A DNA stretch of 64,000 bases from Cercophora sp. LCS_1 (GCA_036250225.1 JAPZLL010000035.1:62001-126000); one strand, 5' to 3'; positions 41,537-53,399 are shown, counted from the stretch's first letter. The notes: generated from the letters alone by a model not told the origin. Numbers and translations are program-made.

Positions 41537-44079
41537 CTTGACGGTCAACACTGGAAGTCGCGACTGTCGTGATGCCTTTCAGTGCGTTGCTGCAAGACAG
41601 CCGATGCCGGATGTAGATAGGATCTCAGACGGTATCAGAGCACGACATCAACAGCACGATGGGCGCCGCAGGTTTTTATGTTTCCCTTTCGCAGCTGATT
41701 ACATGGCTCTGGAATTTTCAGCTACCCACTTTGTGCACTTTTTCGGGACACCGAGGTTCGCCAAAGAATACGTCGGTACATGTGTGGGATGGGTGCCGCA
41801 GGTGCAGAGTCCCGCAGAGGCTCGGGCCTGGCGGCGATGTGGTTCGAGATCTCTTTCCGAATCAGGCACCCACGTGCGCGGCTGATTGGTCGAGAGCCTC
41901 CACGCCGTCCAACGTCAACCATCAACCACGCCTTCCCTCCCAACCTCCATCCGGAAAACTCCCGACATGCTCAGAAAAATTGCAACCAATTGCTTCGCTT
42001 GTTGCGCTGCAGCTGCGCATGTGGCGTCCATAAGTCGGCCATTTTAACCCCTCACGACGTTTCCGAGGGCCAGGCCCAGGCACCCCCTTGACGCTTGCTT
42101 GCATCTGGACGCACCAAAACCCATGGCCGCAACCTCATGGCGATCCAAAAAAACATCTGCTAAGGTAAGCCAAGTCGGGAGTTGCAAGTCTTGTTTCCTC
42201 TTGGCTTTTCTTCGAATGCTTGTGTTCCGTGGCGTTCATCCCATCACGCGACAGTCCAAAGTTTCCATCCAGGTTTGAGCCCAACAACCCGTTCCATCTT
42301 CAATTGGCCAAAAAAAAAAAACTCTTGCACAATACTGCCCACAAAGGACTCTTCCGAGACCCAACAAGCGGGGAAGACTGCTGCCAAGTCATGCGAGGCG
42401 TTCGAGCTCGGTCGCCCATCCAGGTCTAGACGGCTCCGAAGGGCGTCAGCGAGAGCGGAACGCGAGCGTGCATTTCGTGGGGATGGTTGATGGTTGGGGG
42501 CACTTGACTAAGCAGCCTAGCCCAAATCCCCGGGTCAGTCATGCTGGGTCTGGAAGCCAGTTCGTGTCACTCCACGTGCGTGAGTAGTTGGTTGGCCGAC
42601 GTCGCCACAACGCCTAATCTCGCCACAAAATCCGGGGCTCGTAGTTACCAATCCTGGAGCGGGCCCGCAATCTCCATCTCCGTAAAGTCGTATCGCTGAT
42701 ACCCACAACCAAGAAAAGCTTTCACCAGAGCAGAGCGTGATCCCGTCGCAGGGCTCCATCGCCCACATAGTCGTGGGGGTCGGCACCACTGCGATGTTGC
42801 CGCTGTCGACACGGGACGGGCTGATCCATCGGTACATTGCTTGATGCCCGCCATCACCAAATGACGTAAATATTATATTGCAAAATGCAAGCTAGCCGTC
42901 CCCGGATCCCCCAGTGCCCAAGGCCAGAACACAATGTGATGAAACAAGGCGATGCAAGCGTGATCCGGCAAGCTCTCTCCTGATCCGTCCCACTATCCAT
43001 CGCACCCACGCCGTATCAAGACAATCAGGTCCAGGGCAAATGCATCGCGCGAAATCTATCCTCACATCCGGACACCGACTCTCCCAATTCTCGGTCAGAG
43101 GATCGAGGCCTCCGGTGAGCAATGGGCTGCTCTCAAAACCACCAGTCTGGACTTGCAAGAGTCTTCAAGAAGTCAAAACCAGCAACAATTCGCTCGAATG
43201 AGTTTCTTGCAATAAGCACGTTCATATCTGATTGGTTCAGGCTGCAGGGTATCCCGACTCCGCCACGCGCCGAATGAAGAAGGATATTGCATCGGATATG
43301 GCCGTGTCGGCGAGTCGGATTGGGCGTTTTCATCAAGGATCGACAGGATCAACAGGAAGTTCTAGCAAATAATACCGAAGTGGGAAGCTCTTGCCTTTCT
43401 AGGATTTAACACGGTGGTGTAGATGTTGTATCCAGCGTGGGAATAAGCAGGCATCATGACCAATTCACCACATGCAAGACAAACAGCCCACCCCATATCC
43501 AAAAGCTCCTGACCAAACAAGCCTATCCACAACTCTAGACGCATCAGACAAATAACCGGATCTTCTAACACCTCTGTCTTGTCAAAATAATAGCCAGTTT
43601 TTTGCCTACCCTATGAACTCCCCAACGAGATGAATGCCGTGCTCTAGCCAGAGGATCTTCCACGAACGTTGGACCAGTCCCGTCCGGGCTAGAGCCCTGC
43701 CGCCCCCTTTGACGCCCTGGCAAGAACCCGCTGATGCAAAGTAATCAGACCAGGGCGTGGGGGAACAAGGGTGAACACATGATGGTGTGAGTACATGAAA
43801 GAACAGGGGCTAACCATATTCTTATGCTGTCGGGGGCCACTCATGCAAAAGCAGGCATTCCAGCCGATGTCACCTCTTTCATGTGGGGTCAATCAGGATA
43901 GGCTCAGCTATATCAAGATGCCTTGGACAAAAGAAGGGGTATGATGCTCCGATCGAATGTTGAACGGATGACTACCACAAGACAACAAGATTGCATTTTA
44001 TTCAGCCGAGGCCTAAAAATCCAGAAAATAAAGAACGCCAGTCATGGAAACTGCTCTCACAGGAACCATCTCGCTATAT
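41537..44079. other. Long intergenic region
   Basis: About 2.5 kb between the 5' end of the divergent PiT gene and the 3' end of the large membrane-protein gene. I found no frame with a recognisable domain, signal peptide or coherent splice pattern. It contains an A tract near 42311. Confidence 0.45.
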
Positions 44080-46431
44080 TCACCCCCTGAACCCCCTAAA
44101 CCTCGCCCCCTTCCTGCTCTCCTCCACGTAGTCCGCTGGGTCATGCCCTCCCTTTGGCTCGATAACCAATTCCAACCGATCATTGTCCATGTTCGTCATC
44201 ATCTTAGCCTGCAGGTCCCACGTGGCATGGCTGCCCCTCCCAACGCTGTTTGTCCTCAGAAACTTCGGTGCGGCGCTCTGAATGCCCAGGGTCAACAACT
44301 CGCCCAACGATGCCAAGGCCTCATTTGACCAACCGCCAAACAGAACGAGCAAGGTGTGGATGACGGCAATGAAGGCGTGCAGCAACAGCACGACAATGGC
44401 AATGGGGACGAGGCGATCGCCCTGGAACCCGTAGCCATACGCGTTGATGAGGAGATCCGTCTGGACAAACACAAAGTCGCCGCTGGCCTCGGCTTCCTCA
44501 TATGACCTTCGCTTGGTGTAATTGTAGACCACACTCAGCGGCGAGGACTCTGCCTCCTCCATGCAATTTGCGAATGCGCAAGGGGCGTGCGACAGCGTAT
44601 ATTGCATCATACCCGAGATCCCAGTCGCAAGACAACGCGCGCTGTCGGCGCAGTGGCCGACGAGCCACTCATAGTTGGACGCCGGGTCTTCAACCAGGTT
44701 CTTCGCGCCAGCAAGAATGAATGGCTTTTCCTCCAAGTCCATCATAAAGCGGGGGTTGAACTTGACAATCTCGGCCGGATTGAGGCGCTCCGTCTCGTTG
44801 ATGATGTGTTCGACCGGCCGTTTCCCAACAATCGAGAACGAGGGTGCTTGAAAGGGCGACTCCATCCAGACGTCGGATTCCACCCAACGGCCGACCGAGT
44901 AGCATACTTGGACGACACGGTTGTTGGGGTCGACCCCAGCTGTGTTGTTGGCTGTGCGGCTGAGGACGGCCGAGGTGGCAATGGCACCGGCCGAGATGGG
45001 AAATGGAACATAGGGCTGTAGGTTCACGTATTGGAGCGAATCCGACAACGGAAGACCAATGTTGTCCTGAAAGGCAAGGTTGTGGAGCATTTCATCCACG
45101 GTCAAGTTGAATTCGGGGTAGATGCCACGAGGGAACGGGAGCCTGAGGCCGGGGACGAACTCGGTGCGGGAGGATTGGAACGCAAGACAGTGGGTGGCGA
45201 CAAAGGGCTGCTTCATTGGAATGGACTTTCCAAGCGCGTCGGTGTAGGCGAGCTTGGTGACCGCATCTTTGTGCCAGTCTGTCTGGTTGATGTGGCGGAA
45301 CAGAAGATCACCCTCCCGCATGAGCGAGGTCAATTGGAGATTTGAGGGGCCCGAGGACATGGCGACGGCCGACCTTTCATTGCGCGCGCAGAGCCAGAGC
45401 TGGGAGCCCGTCTCGTTCGAGGCGTGGCATGGCTTATCGGGGCTGATGAACTCCTTGTAGGCACCAGACTTGATGTTGTTTGCCAGCGCGTCCAACGCTA
45501 CAAGTCGACTGTTGATAATGGAGACTGGCCACTTGTCGCTGAAGTGAGTCGAACAGCCAAACGAGCCTGGAAAGGCAGCAAAAACCTCAGGGCACTGCCA
45601 AATGATTCCGAGCTCTGGGCCAACCGATACTGGGTACATCTCGGAGGGGGTTGAAGTGTGTTGGTATGGGCGCCCTCCCCTGAATGTCACACCTCCAAAA
45701 TCCTGCTCTTTCTGCCGTGTTGTTTTAGCAACGAAGAAATCGGCTGCGTTGGGGAAAGCCGACGGGACGCTCCATTGCTGGTTTCGTGGAATTATGATGA
45801 TAGCTGAGAACGGACCGAGAGCGATGGCGAAGAAGAGACAGACCGACAGGAGCGAGACTGTAGCCACGCCGACACCGCCGAAGGCCACCCGCCAAAAGTC
45901 CTTGCTGACGATGTAGTGCGGCGAGTTCAGCTGGAAGGGCGCCGTGAGAAGCGTCAAGGGAACGCCCTTGTTGGACTTGAGGAGATATCGAACCCGGTGC
46001 AGAAGAATGTGCGCGAGCGAGAACATCATCAAGCTTTCGTGTAACTTAGCCGCGAATTGCAGCGCGCTGAGAACTTCCTTGGAGGGCCCTGGTGGCGGCC
46101 ACACCCACTCGGTAACGTTGACGGCCAGAAGGAAGAAACTGGCCATCAGCGCCGGCAGGTGGTGCTTCATTGATGCCAGAAGACCCCTCCATCTGCCCTG
46201 CGAAGGCAGTTCTGGAGCCATTCGGGACCTGGCTGATGTGTGTTCGTACCCTCCCGGATTGTACTCCGAGGCCTGATGGGCGTGTTCGGTGAGGGCAACA
46301 TCATCCTTGTGTTCGACGCCGTTCGAGTGGAGTAAGGGCATCGGAGACGCCACATTGTATGGGGCATACGGAGGGCTTAAGGGGTTCGAAGGAAATGCGG
46401 ACCTGTTTTGGTCGGTGGGATATGAAGACAT
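44080..46431 (-). CDS. Large fungal membrane protein with glycosylated ectodomain
   Basis: The ATG at 46431 (reverse; MSSYPTDQNRS) gives 783 aa in one exon. A disordered cytoplasmic N-terminus (~90 residues) is followed by helices at LPALMASFFLLAVNVTEWVW, a LHESLMMFSLAHILLHRVRYLL segment, and FGGVGVATVSLLSVCLFFAIALGPFSAIIIIP. A ~450-residue ectodomain follows with several Cys and N-x-T/S sites (NVT, NET, NQT, NLT, NNT, NYT). The final helix is LVPIAIVVLLLHAFIAVIHTLLVLF, before a cytoplasmic tail. The layout occurs in a family of uncharacterised ascomycete surface proteins that I recognise only by topology. The open frame extends further upstream but without an ATG. Confidence 0.8.
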   Translation of the reverse strand: MSSYPTDQNRSAFPSNPLSPPYAPYNVASPMPLLHSNGVEHKDDVALTEHAHQASEYNPGGYEHTSARSRMAPELPSQGRWRGLLASMKHHLPALMASFFLLAVNVTEWVWPPPGPSKEVLSALQFAAKLHESLMMFSLAHILLHRVRYLLKSNKGVPLTLLTAPFQLNSPHYIVSKDFWRVAFGGVGVATVSLLSVCLFFAIALGPFSAIIIIPRNQQWSVPSAFPNAADFFVAKTTRQKEQDFGGVTFRGGRPYQHTSTPSEMYPVSVGPELGIIWQCPEVFAAFPGSFGCSTHFSDKWPVSIINSRLVALDALANNIKSGAYKEFISPDKPCHASNETGSQLWLCARNERSAVAMSSGPSNLQLTSLMREGDLLFRHINQTDWHKDAVTKLAYTDALGKSIPMKQPFVATHCLAFQSSRTEFVPGLRLPFPRGIYPEFNLTVDEMLHNLAFQDNIGLPLSDSLQYVNLQPYVPFPISAGAIATSAVLSRTANNTAGVDPNNRVVQVCYSVGRWVESDVWMESPFQAPSFSIVGKRPVEHIINETERLNPAEIVKFNPRFMMDLEEKPFILAGAKNLVEDPASNYEWLVGHCADSARCLATGISGMMQYTLSHAPCAFANCMEEAESSPLSVVYNYTKRRSYEEAEASGDFVFVQTDLLINAYGYGFQGDRLVPIAIVVLLLHAFIAVIHTLLVLFGGWSNEALASLGELLTLGIQSAAPKFLRTNSVGRGSHATWDLQAKMMTNMDNDRLELVIEPKGGHDPADYVEESRKGARFRGFRG

Positions 46432-47022
46432 CGTGGTGGTGTGCCCGTCGATGGGGCCGAGGATAAGTGAGTCGAAATGATGCCCCAATGCAGTCGTTGG
46501 AGATGGGCGTTGGCCCACGGTTGGCAATGAAAGACACACCGAGAGTTGAGAAAAGCACGAGTGGGGAGTGAAGGTGCGGGTTGCGAGACAAGACAAGATC
46601 TATCAGGAGCCATGTCAACAGCCGGACTTCTCAACACCCCCAAACTCGCCGTTCCTTGCTGGCATCGGCCACCCTACATGCGGCTAACATCGATCCGATA
46701 TGGCGTTGACCATGCAAACCGGGTCGTGAAACTCAACGTCTGTGCGGTTGAGCCCCGGAGCGCCGAGCCAAGGGTCCAGGGACGGCCTTCAGATGAGACC
46801 CAACGAAGGATGCTTCCCGTCTGGGCGGAAAACCCCGACGGTGTTTCTCGACTGCCCACTCAGGGCGACCCCGACCCATGCAGACCTGTCACAGGCCTCA
46901 AACCATAAAAGTGCGCCCAGAAATCGCGATCCTTTCGCTTTCTTTTTTTGCCGTGATCACGCAGGCAGCTGAGATAAGAGGAACATGACGTTGCAGGCAA
47001 CTGTCAGCCTCTCAAGCGAGCT
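46432..47022. other. Intergenic region
   Basis: Promoter side of the membrane-protein gene and 3' side of the PLP-enzyme gene. No gene supported. Confidence 0.5.
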
Positions 47023-48893
47023 TTACTCAAGACAGCTCGTCGCCGCCCGTAGCGCCTTGCGCACCCGAAGCGCCAACCACTCTTCGCTCTCGATGCCGAC
47101 GCTGATCCTGACAAGATGTTCGACCACCCCGTACTCGGCTGCCCAAGGCAGCTCATTATAGTGCGCCAAAAGGGTATAGGCGCAAGCGAGCGTGAAATTG
47201 GTTCCCAGACTCGGCCCTTTGCATGTTTCCAGGGCATCGTAGAACCTCTTTGCCTTCGAGGGAGTCTTGAATCGGATCGAGATGAGAAAGCCGTACCCTC
47301 CGTCATGGACTTTGTATTTGTCGTAAAGCCTCTGACTGGGACTTCCCCAGGGATAGTAAACCTCGTCGACGGTCTCATGTTCTTTGAGTTGCCGAGCCAT
47401 CTTCTGTGCGTTTGAGCTCGCAAGCCGACAGCGCGCTGGAAAATGCCGAGAGTTGAGCTCCATAATGTCGGCATCTTGGCAGAACCATGCGTCTGGCCGG
47501 TGTGTTGACCCAAGCTTTCCCTGCAGCCTACCCCTGAACGACGTGGTTGGGGAGAGAATGATAGAGCCGCCCATCACATCGCATGCTCCACTGAACATCT
47601 TGCTCAAGCTGGTGCAGATTGCGTCGCACGCGCTGATGATATTGACATTTACGCACGTTGAGAGTGTGTCGTCGACTACGAGGGCAAAGTGATATCGTTC
47701 GGCCAGACACTGCAGACGTCCAAGGTCCGGCGTTTGGAGGAGAGGGTTGCCGGGAAACTCTGTAAAAAGTGCGTTGATGTGCAACCCGCTCGCAAGGTCC
47801 GCCTCTAACCTGTTGACTTCCGTCACATCGCACTTGTAAATTCGGCACTCGCATCGGCAAATCTTCGAAAGGGCCTTGATAGTGTCAAGATAGAGGAAGC
47901 TAGAGCAAGGTTAGAATGTACTCTACAACGACATTGTCTACTGGCGGGAACGCTTACCCAAAGATGGCAACGGTGCGACCTGGAGATGGGAGTTCGAAGG
48001 GCGATGAGGCAGGGAACATGGCCAGGGCGAGTTCGACAATAGCAGCCATCCCGGAGGGATACAGAAAAACGTCGCTCGGTTCGACCGAGTACAATGCTGA
48101 AAGTCTATTTTGGACCAAGTCAAAAGAACCAGAGGTCCCGGATGGTCCATCAAACATATGTCGGCCGTTTGGGGCTCTTCCGGGTGACGGAACCGACGAA
48201 GACAAGAAATGTTCGAGCCAGAATTGCGCCATTCGACTCGAAATTCCGAACCCTGTGTGCTGCCAAAATGATTTGGCGCTGGGGAAAGATTCGTTAGGAA
48301 ACCGCACCAAGAAGATTGTGCCTTGCGGTCGAACGGCACGGCCGTTTTGGGTGGGGCGAAGCGGTTGCCGTGTAGTAACGAGGGTGTTCTCGACACCTGG
48401 ACTGCTCGTGAAAGCGTTTGTATCGCTAATACCTGGATCAATTTGGATGGGTTCTCCATTCGAAGGTATCACGAAAACTTCCACACGTCCCTTCGGTTGT
48501 TCGATTTCCAGGTACCGATAGCAGAGAAGAGCATAGCGATAACTTGGGAACAACAAGGCCTGAGCCTCTGTGTCTGGTGGACAACAACGACCGACTTCAT
48601 CTAGGAGATGACCTGCGAGATCCTGGACGATAGAAGGTATCTTGAAGCGAGGGTAGCCTGTGAACATGGCGGCGAGGACTCGCGGGTCTTTCAATGCCCA
48701 TCCTTCAGTATCGGCCCACGTCGGGAGCTGCACACTAATAGCCTGATTGAAATGATGAGTTGGCAGCCAAAAAAGAACGTTCTGGGGGCCGTACATGAAG
48801 ATTGCGAGGATTTGCACTTGGAGGGTGAAAAGGTAAGGGCATTCCGAGGGCCAAATCCTCGGGATTTTGGTGGATGTGGGCTCCTAGCTCCAT
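47023..48893 (-). CDS. Cystathionine gamma-synthase-like PLP enzyme (Cys/Met metabolism family)
   Basis: Exons (reverse) 48795..48893, 47958..48742 and 47023..47899 give 586 aa. All phases agree, and the first intron joins to read LHAISVQLPTW, the usual start of fungal cystathionine gamma-synthases. Family features: MFTGYPRF near the N-terminus, YPSGMAAIVELALAMFP, EFPGNPLLQTPDL, FALVVDDTLST, and the PLP lysine in CTSLSKMFSGACDVMGGS (about Lys395). The fold-type I enzyme condenses cysteine with an acyl-homoserine to make cystathionine on the transsulfuration route to methionine. Yeast Str2 is the closest functional type I know. The N-terminal half is a non-catalytic extension typical of fungal members. 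A paralogue with altered activity is possible. Confidence 0.88.
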
Positions 48894-50384
48894 TGTGCCC
48901 GAATGCTATCTTTTTGTTGGGTCGCAAACCGTTTGACTTGTCTTGAGGGCACTGCGATGTTCGTTTGCACCTCTCGACGGCAAGGGATTGTAGGGAAGGA
49001 AGGTGGGCGACTCCCGTCCAAGCTGTGACTGGGGTCCACCCCAGTTCTGCTTCCGCACCTTCCACTCCGGTTGGTGCTCATGAGGAGGAAGGAGCGGCGA
49101 AACGCGCGGACTGTGCGACGGTAGTCGGCCGTGACCGGACGCGTTGTTTTGGACACGACGGGAGACTGCAGGTACGAAGCCCGCCCGACTTGACATCCAT
49201 CATGTGGAGTAACGGATTGATGACTTCATCGGCTCCAGTTCGGGCGCCGCTAGCATGACTTCGGTTCCAATCTCTCGGGTACACAGCAAACTATGGTGTT
49301 GGGTCCGGCCGAGGAAGTCCATATTGTCCGCTTGGATGAGCTGTACCTCCAAGTATCGTCAGTGTAGTGGAAGGGACCAAGATGCGGCTTGCCATTCGAA
49401 GGCGGGATGAAGAATCCAACACCACACCATTTGGCACGGCGCGCCTGTCGCTGGCGAGCTACCGGCGGGCAGAAACCCAATGGGAAGCCGGCCAAAGGAT
49501 TTTATTGGCTAGGTGAGTCTCCCGTATTATCGTATTCCATCCCAGGTATTGTCTTTGACCAAAGCTTGGATGAAAAGTGGGTCCTCTTATGCACTTCAGG
49601 AGTTGACCCTATTGCAAAGCCACAAGATCGGATACCATCGTTTTCCATCCGAAGGTTGAACGCGCTGGCCTATAAATTTCTACACCAAAAGCCAACCACT
49701 TGATCTCTTCTCCCGAACAACAACCCTTCTCAAGTCTCTCGAGTTGCGCATTTACACTAACCTTCATCAGCCATTCCGAAGTTCCTCTCATCGCAGTGTG
49801 CCTTTTCTCCTCTGTTGTGTTTGTGCTTCATCTCTCTATTGAAGCACACGCCTCTCAAGCTTCCTCCCGTCAGCTCACCATAAGTGGGACGTATTGAGCT
49901 TTGTCCCCCCACCATTCGTAGCATGTTGTTTAGAGTCAAATGGTTCAAAGTGTCTCGTCCTGCCTGGCTTTCTATCAGTTCTCAGCAACCATCTTTGTTT
50001 TGGAGACAGTGTCCCTTGTTGAAAAGGGGTTTTGTAGCACAGGCTTTCACTGGTTTGCCCAGAACCGTCTGTGTTGCCGCACTAAGTGATGCGCGGGTCG
50101 ACTTGAAAATCGTAGACTGCGGCAAGTTTTGTAGACTGCACTGGGTATCGAGGAATAAGCCGGGTATGACTGACTAAACCGGATATCGCCGGACGCGCCG
50201 GCCCTCGCAGACAGCAACAAATTCTGCGGACCACACCATGTTTTGCAGACTGTGTCAAATTTCAACACTCCCCTCGCCGCGGCCCTCGTTTTGCAACAAC
50301 TGTCGACCCGCTCGCTGGAATAGCTAGCCACGCCCATCTAGACTTACCTCAGCCAAAACCAGTTCGCCAATCCGCGTATCAACA
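48894..50384. other. Intergenic region
   Basis: About 1.5 kb. Between 49668 and 49897 there is a TATAAA, a CAAC/pyrimidine-rich stretch, and a frame with a signal-like hydrophobic segment but no ATG. No intact gene seen. Confidence 0.45.
49669..49676 (+). promoter_or_regulatory. TATA-like element with pyrimidine-rich leader
   Basis: CTATAAAT is followed by a CAAC-containing, C/T-rich stretch, the look of a strong fungal core promoter. No start codon in the downstream hydrophobic frame was found, so what it drives is unclear. Confidence 0.35.
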
Positions 50385-51623
50385 ATGGCGCTGGACCCTC
50401 TCCGCGCCATCGGTCCCGTCGCGACCGACCCCCGAAGGCCGTTCACCCCGGCCAACTACGACGGCCTCAACCCGTTCAAGCCCGAGGCCATGAATCGCGC
50501 AGTAAAGTTGCGCGGCGAGCAGCTGGCGCCTGTGGGGCTCTTGTACCCCAACGCCACCTTTTGCGTGGCCCGCTTCCCGCCGTCGGAGAACACGACGGTT
50601 CGCCTGTCGGGCATTGGCCTGGCCAAGTTCGCTGCGCTCCTCGGCAATGGTAAGGCCAAAGAGGAGTACATTGTCAACCTGCGGATCCGCGACTGGCCCT
50701 CGGGCGCCGTTGCGCGCTTCATCTGGAACAGCGAAAACAAGCACCTGGCCGAGGAGTTGCAGAACAATTTCGAGCTCATCCAGGGCGAGATCTGGCGTTT
50801 CAAGCGCTACCGCGTCATGGACAATGCCGGTAACTTTTGTGGCCACGCCGTCAAGGTCATGCGCGGCTTCGAAGGTTGCAATGGAAAGATCGCGATGGAT
50901 ATCCTGAATAAATGGATGGACGAACACGACGGTGTACTCGGGGAGGACAAGGTTGGCGCCAAGACCATAGAGTTGATCGCCTACGACATGGAAGCGCAAG
51001 CCAAAGTCGGTGCTGGTGGTTCCGGCAAGCCGCGCGAGAGATACAAGGACGAGGTCGACGACGGCGAAGACGGCGACGATGACGACAATGACGATAGCAA
51101 CGACCACCTTGGCATCGGCGGAAGTGGCAGCACCGGCAACATCGGCCGTGGTACCCGTAGCACTAGCAACGTCGGCACTGGCAGTAGCAGCAGCACTGGC
51201 AACGTTAGCACTGGCATCGGCGGGAAGGGTAAAGGTAAAATGATCCTTCGCACCGGTGGTAGCAAGGTTGGTATCAGCATCAGCGGCACAAGCAACATCG
51301 GTACTGGTAACATCGGCCTTAGTGTCAGCGGCACTGGCAGCAGCAGCACTGGCAATGTCGGTCCTGGCAATATCAGCCTTGGTATCGGCAGCCCTGGCGA
51401 TACCGGCACTGGCAACGTCGGCAAAGGCAAGCGTAAAGCCGTCGACCTGGGAGATGATGATGACCTTATTGACGACGGAGGCGAGGATGGCAGCATCAAA
51501 GTGGAGAGTGACGACCCCGACTACGCCCCAGGCGGGTCCTCTCGTCGCAAGAGCGCCCGTGTGGCAGCCCGTGTAACCAAGAGAGGTCGTCGATCCCGTG
51601 GTTCTCGTGGCGGTCGGACTTAG
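50385..51623 (+). CDS. Protein with conserved N-terminal domain, GTGN-type repeats and basic tail
   Basis: A single exon of 412 aa. Residues 1-~215 look globular (FTPANYDGLNPFKPEAMNRAV, YIVNLRIRDWPSGAVARFIW, FELIQGEIWRFKRYRVMD, ...KVMRGFEGCNGKIAMDILNKW). A strongly acidic run DDGEDGDDDDNDDSND follows. Then come ~130 residues of degenerate GTGN[IV]G / SGTGSSS units, a second acidic segment, and an Arg/Lys-rich tail (RRKSARVAARVTKRGRRSRG) that resembles a nuclear localisation or nucleic-acid-binding tail. I do not recognise the N-terminal domain. A nuclear or nucleolar protein is an inference. Codon use in the repeats is GGC/AGC/ACC-rich, and the unit copies are imperfect at DNA level. Confidence 0.7.
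   Translation: MALDPLRAIGPVATDPRRPFTPANYDGLNPFKPEAMNRAVKLRGEQLAPVGLLYPNATFCVARFPPSENTTVRLSGIGLAKFAALLGNGKAKEEYIVNLRIRDWPSGAVARFIWNSENKHLAEELQNNFELIQGEIWRFKRYRVMDNAGNFCGHAVKVMRGFEGCNGKIAMDILNKWMDEHDGVLGEDKVGAKTIELIAYDMEAQAKVGAGGSGKPRERYKDEVDDGEDGDDDDNDDSNDHLGIGGSGSTGNIGRGTRSTSNVGTGSSSSTGNVSTGIGGKGKGKMILRTGGSKVGISISGTSNIGTGNIGLSVSGTGSSSTGNVGPGNISLGIGSPGDTGTGNVGKGKRKAVDLGDDDDLIDDGGEDGSIKVESDDPDYAPGGSSRRKSARVAARVTKRGRRSRGSRGGRT
51120..51435 (+). repeat. Degenerate in-frame minisatellite coding Gly-Thr-Gly-Asn units
   Basis: Irregular 15-30 bp units of the type GGCACTGGCAAC[GA]TCGGC repeat across this part of the preceding gene. They translate to GTGN[IV][GS] with Ser-rich variants. All indels keep the reading frame. 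Confidence 0.7.
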
Positions 51624-52246
51624 TTCAGCAGGCTCTTGGGTTTCTCATCGGTCGGGACGGAGGCAACAAGCCTGGATGGTAACGTCTGGATGAAAACGGT
51701 CTGGATGGAAACTATCATGGATGGTAACGATCTGGATGGTTAGGATCACGGATAGGATGCTGTCATAGCCGGCGTTTAGGGTTGGGTTGTCACGGTTGGT
51801 GGCTTATGATACCGCCGTAGACGGAATGTCGCGTCTTTTCTCACCGAGTGCATTGCGCGACCCTGAATATTCTGTGTGATGTTGGTGATCCGATGTGTCG
51901 AGGCGGGATTGCAAACGTGCCTTTCGCGGCGTGGGTGGAGCGGTTCGCGGCCCCACTAGTTCAAGACTCCCCGCTTGCCCGGGTGTGATTGTCCTGGCAT
52001 GATGCTCGGAGCCGTCAGGGGCTGTCAGCCTGGGAGTTCGGTGTTGGCTTGTGCTGGCCGGCCTGTGCTCGCACAGGCGAGCACAATCGCGATACCCTAA
52101 CCCTTCTGCCCCTGAAGGCGAGCCAAGACCGACCCCACCACGCTTGCAACAATGCTCGTGTGTGCCGAATCCGACCGATTGCATCACCGAAAAAAGCACA
52201 GCTTCGAGCTTTCCTTCCGGCGTCGGCACCCTTCCACGCCGCCAGC
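51624..52246. other. Intergenic region
   Basis: 3' flank of the repeat protein and promoter of the citrate-carrier gene. Contains a short minisatellite at 51672-51745. No gene seen. Confidence 0.5.
51672..51745 (+). repeat. Imperfect ~15-bp minisatellite (CTGGATGGTAACG)
   Basis: Five adjacent imperfect units built on CTGGATGGTAACG lie just after the stop codon of the repeat protein gene, probably within its 3' UTR. Confidence 0.75.
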
Positions 52247-53399
52247 ATGTCGTCCGCCGCGCCCAAAGACGATGCGCACCCGGCCGTCAAAGGCCCTAGC
52301 GCTCTGCGGTCCATCATCGCTGGCTCAACTGCCGGCGCCGTTGAGATTGGTGAGTGGCCACCAAGGTGCCCGGCGCGCTGTGTTGCAAACTTGCTTGCTA
52401 ACCTGGGTTTCTTTTGCAGCTATCACATATCCCGCCGAGTGTATGTCGCCCCGAGCCTGCCAATTGGCACCCTACCTTCGATCTCGAGACTCTGACATGC
52501 CTTTTGTACAGTCGCCAAGACTCGAACACAGCTCAATCGCAGGTTAGCCGAGGGCCAGAAGCTGCCATGGCCGCCATTTGGCCGACAGTGGTATGCAGGG
52601 TGCACGACGTTGATTATTGGCAACTCGGCCAAGGCAGGCATTCGTATGATACCTACGTCGCAGGATGCACCAAGGCCACAGTTGACAGGACTTAGGATTC
52701 GTCGCGTTTGACCAATACAAGAGGCTCCTCTGCGACTCCGAGGGCAAGCTCTCCGGTCCTCGGACCGTCCTGGCTGGCTTCGGCGCCGGTGTGACCGAGT
52801 CGCTCCTCGCTGTGACGCCGACTGAGAGCATCAAGACCACCCTGTAAGTTGCGATTTGGCACCTGAATACCGACCTAACTGACACAACCCTCCACAGCAT
52901 CGACGACCGCAAGTCCGCCAAGCCCCGTCTGCGCGGATTCCTCCACGCCGTCCCCATTATCGCGCGCGAGCGTGGCATTCGGGGTTTCTTCCAAGGCTTT
53001 GCTCCCACCACCGCCCGCCAAGCCGCAAACAGCGCGACTCGCTTCTCCGTCTACAATGCCTTGAAGCAGCTGGCCGAGGGCTACACGGCACCAGGGGAGA
53101 AGATGGGAGCGTTGGGCACATTTGCGATGGGCGGTATTGCGGGTCTGATCACAGTCTATGTGACGCAGCCTCTGGACACAATCAAGACACGCATGCAGAG
53201 TATCGAGGCTCGCCAGGTTTATGGCAACTCGTTCCGATGCGCGAGCATCATCTTCAAGCAGGAGGGTATCCTCACTTTCTGGAGCGGAGCGCTGCCACGG
53301 CTGGCCCGGTTGATCATGAGCGGTGGCATTGTGTTCACCATGTACGAGAAGAGCATGGAGCTGATGGACACCTTTGACCCGGAGAGGAAATACCTATAG
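52247..53399 (+). CDS. Mitochondrial tricarboxylate (citrate) carrier
   Basis: Exons 52247..52349, 52420..52440, 52512..52643, 52696..52843 and 52898..53399 give 301 aa. Exon 2 is only 21 nt. Three mitochondrial-carrier repeats are evident with the signatures PAEFAKTRTQ, PTESIKTTLID and PLDTIKTRMQ, and six helices (for example LRSIIAGSTAGAVEIAITYPAE, MGALGTFAMGGIAGLITVYVTQP). QWYAGCTTLIIGNSAKAGIRFVAFD and RGFFQGFAPTTARQAANSATRF match the citrate transport protein Ctp1 of yeast. It exchanges citrate for malate across the inner mitochondrial membrane and so supplies cytosolic acetyl-CoA. The length is that of the family (~300 aa). Confidence 0.93.

Noticed and set aside
50379..51499. Reverse frames of 242 and 172 codons
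   Set aside because: Antisense of the GTGN-repeat protein; repetitive Leu-Pro/Val translations.
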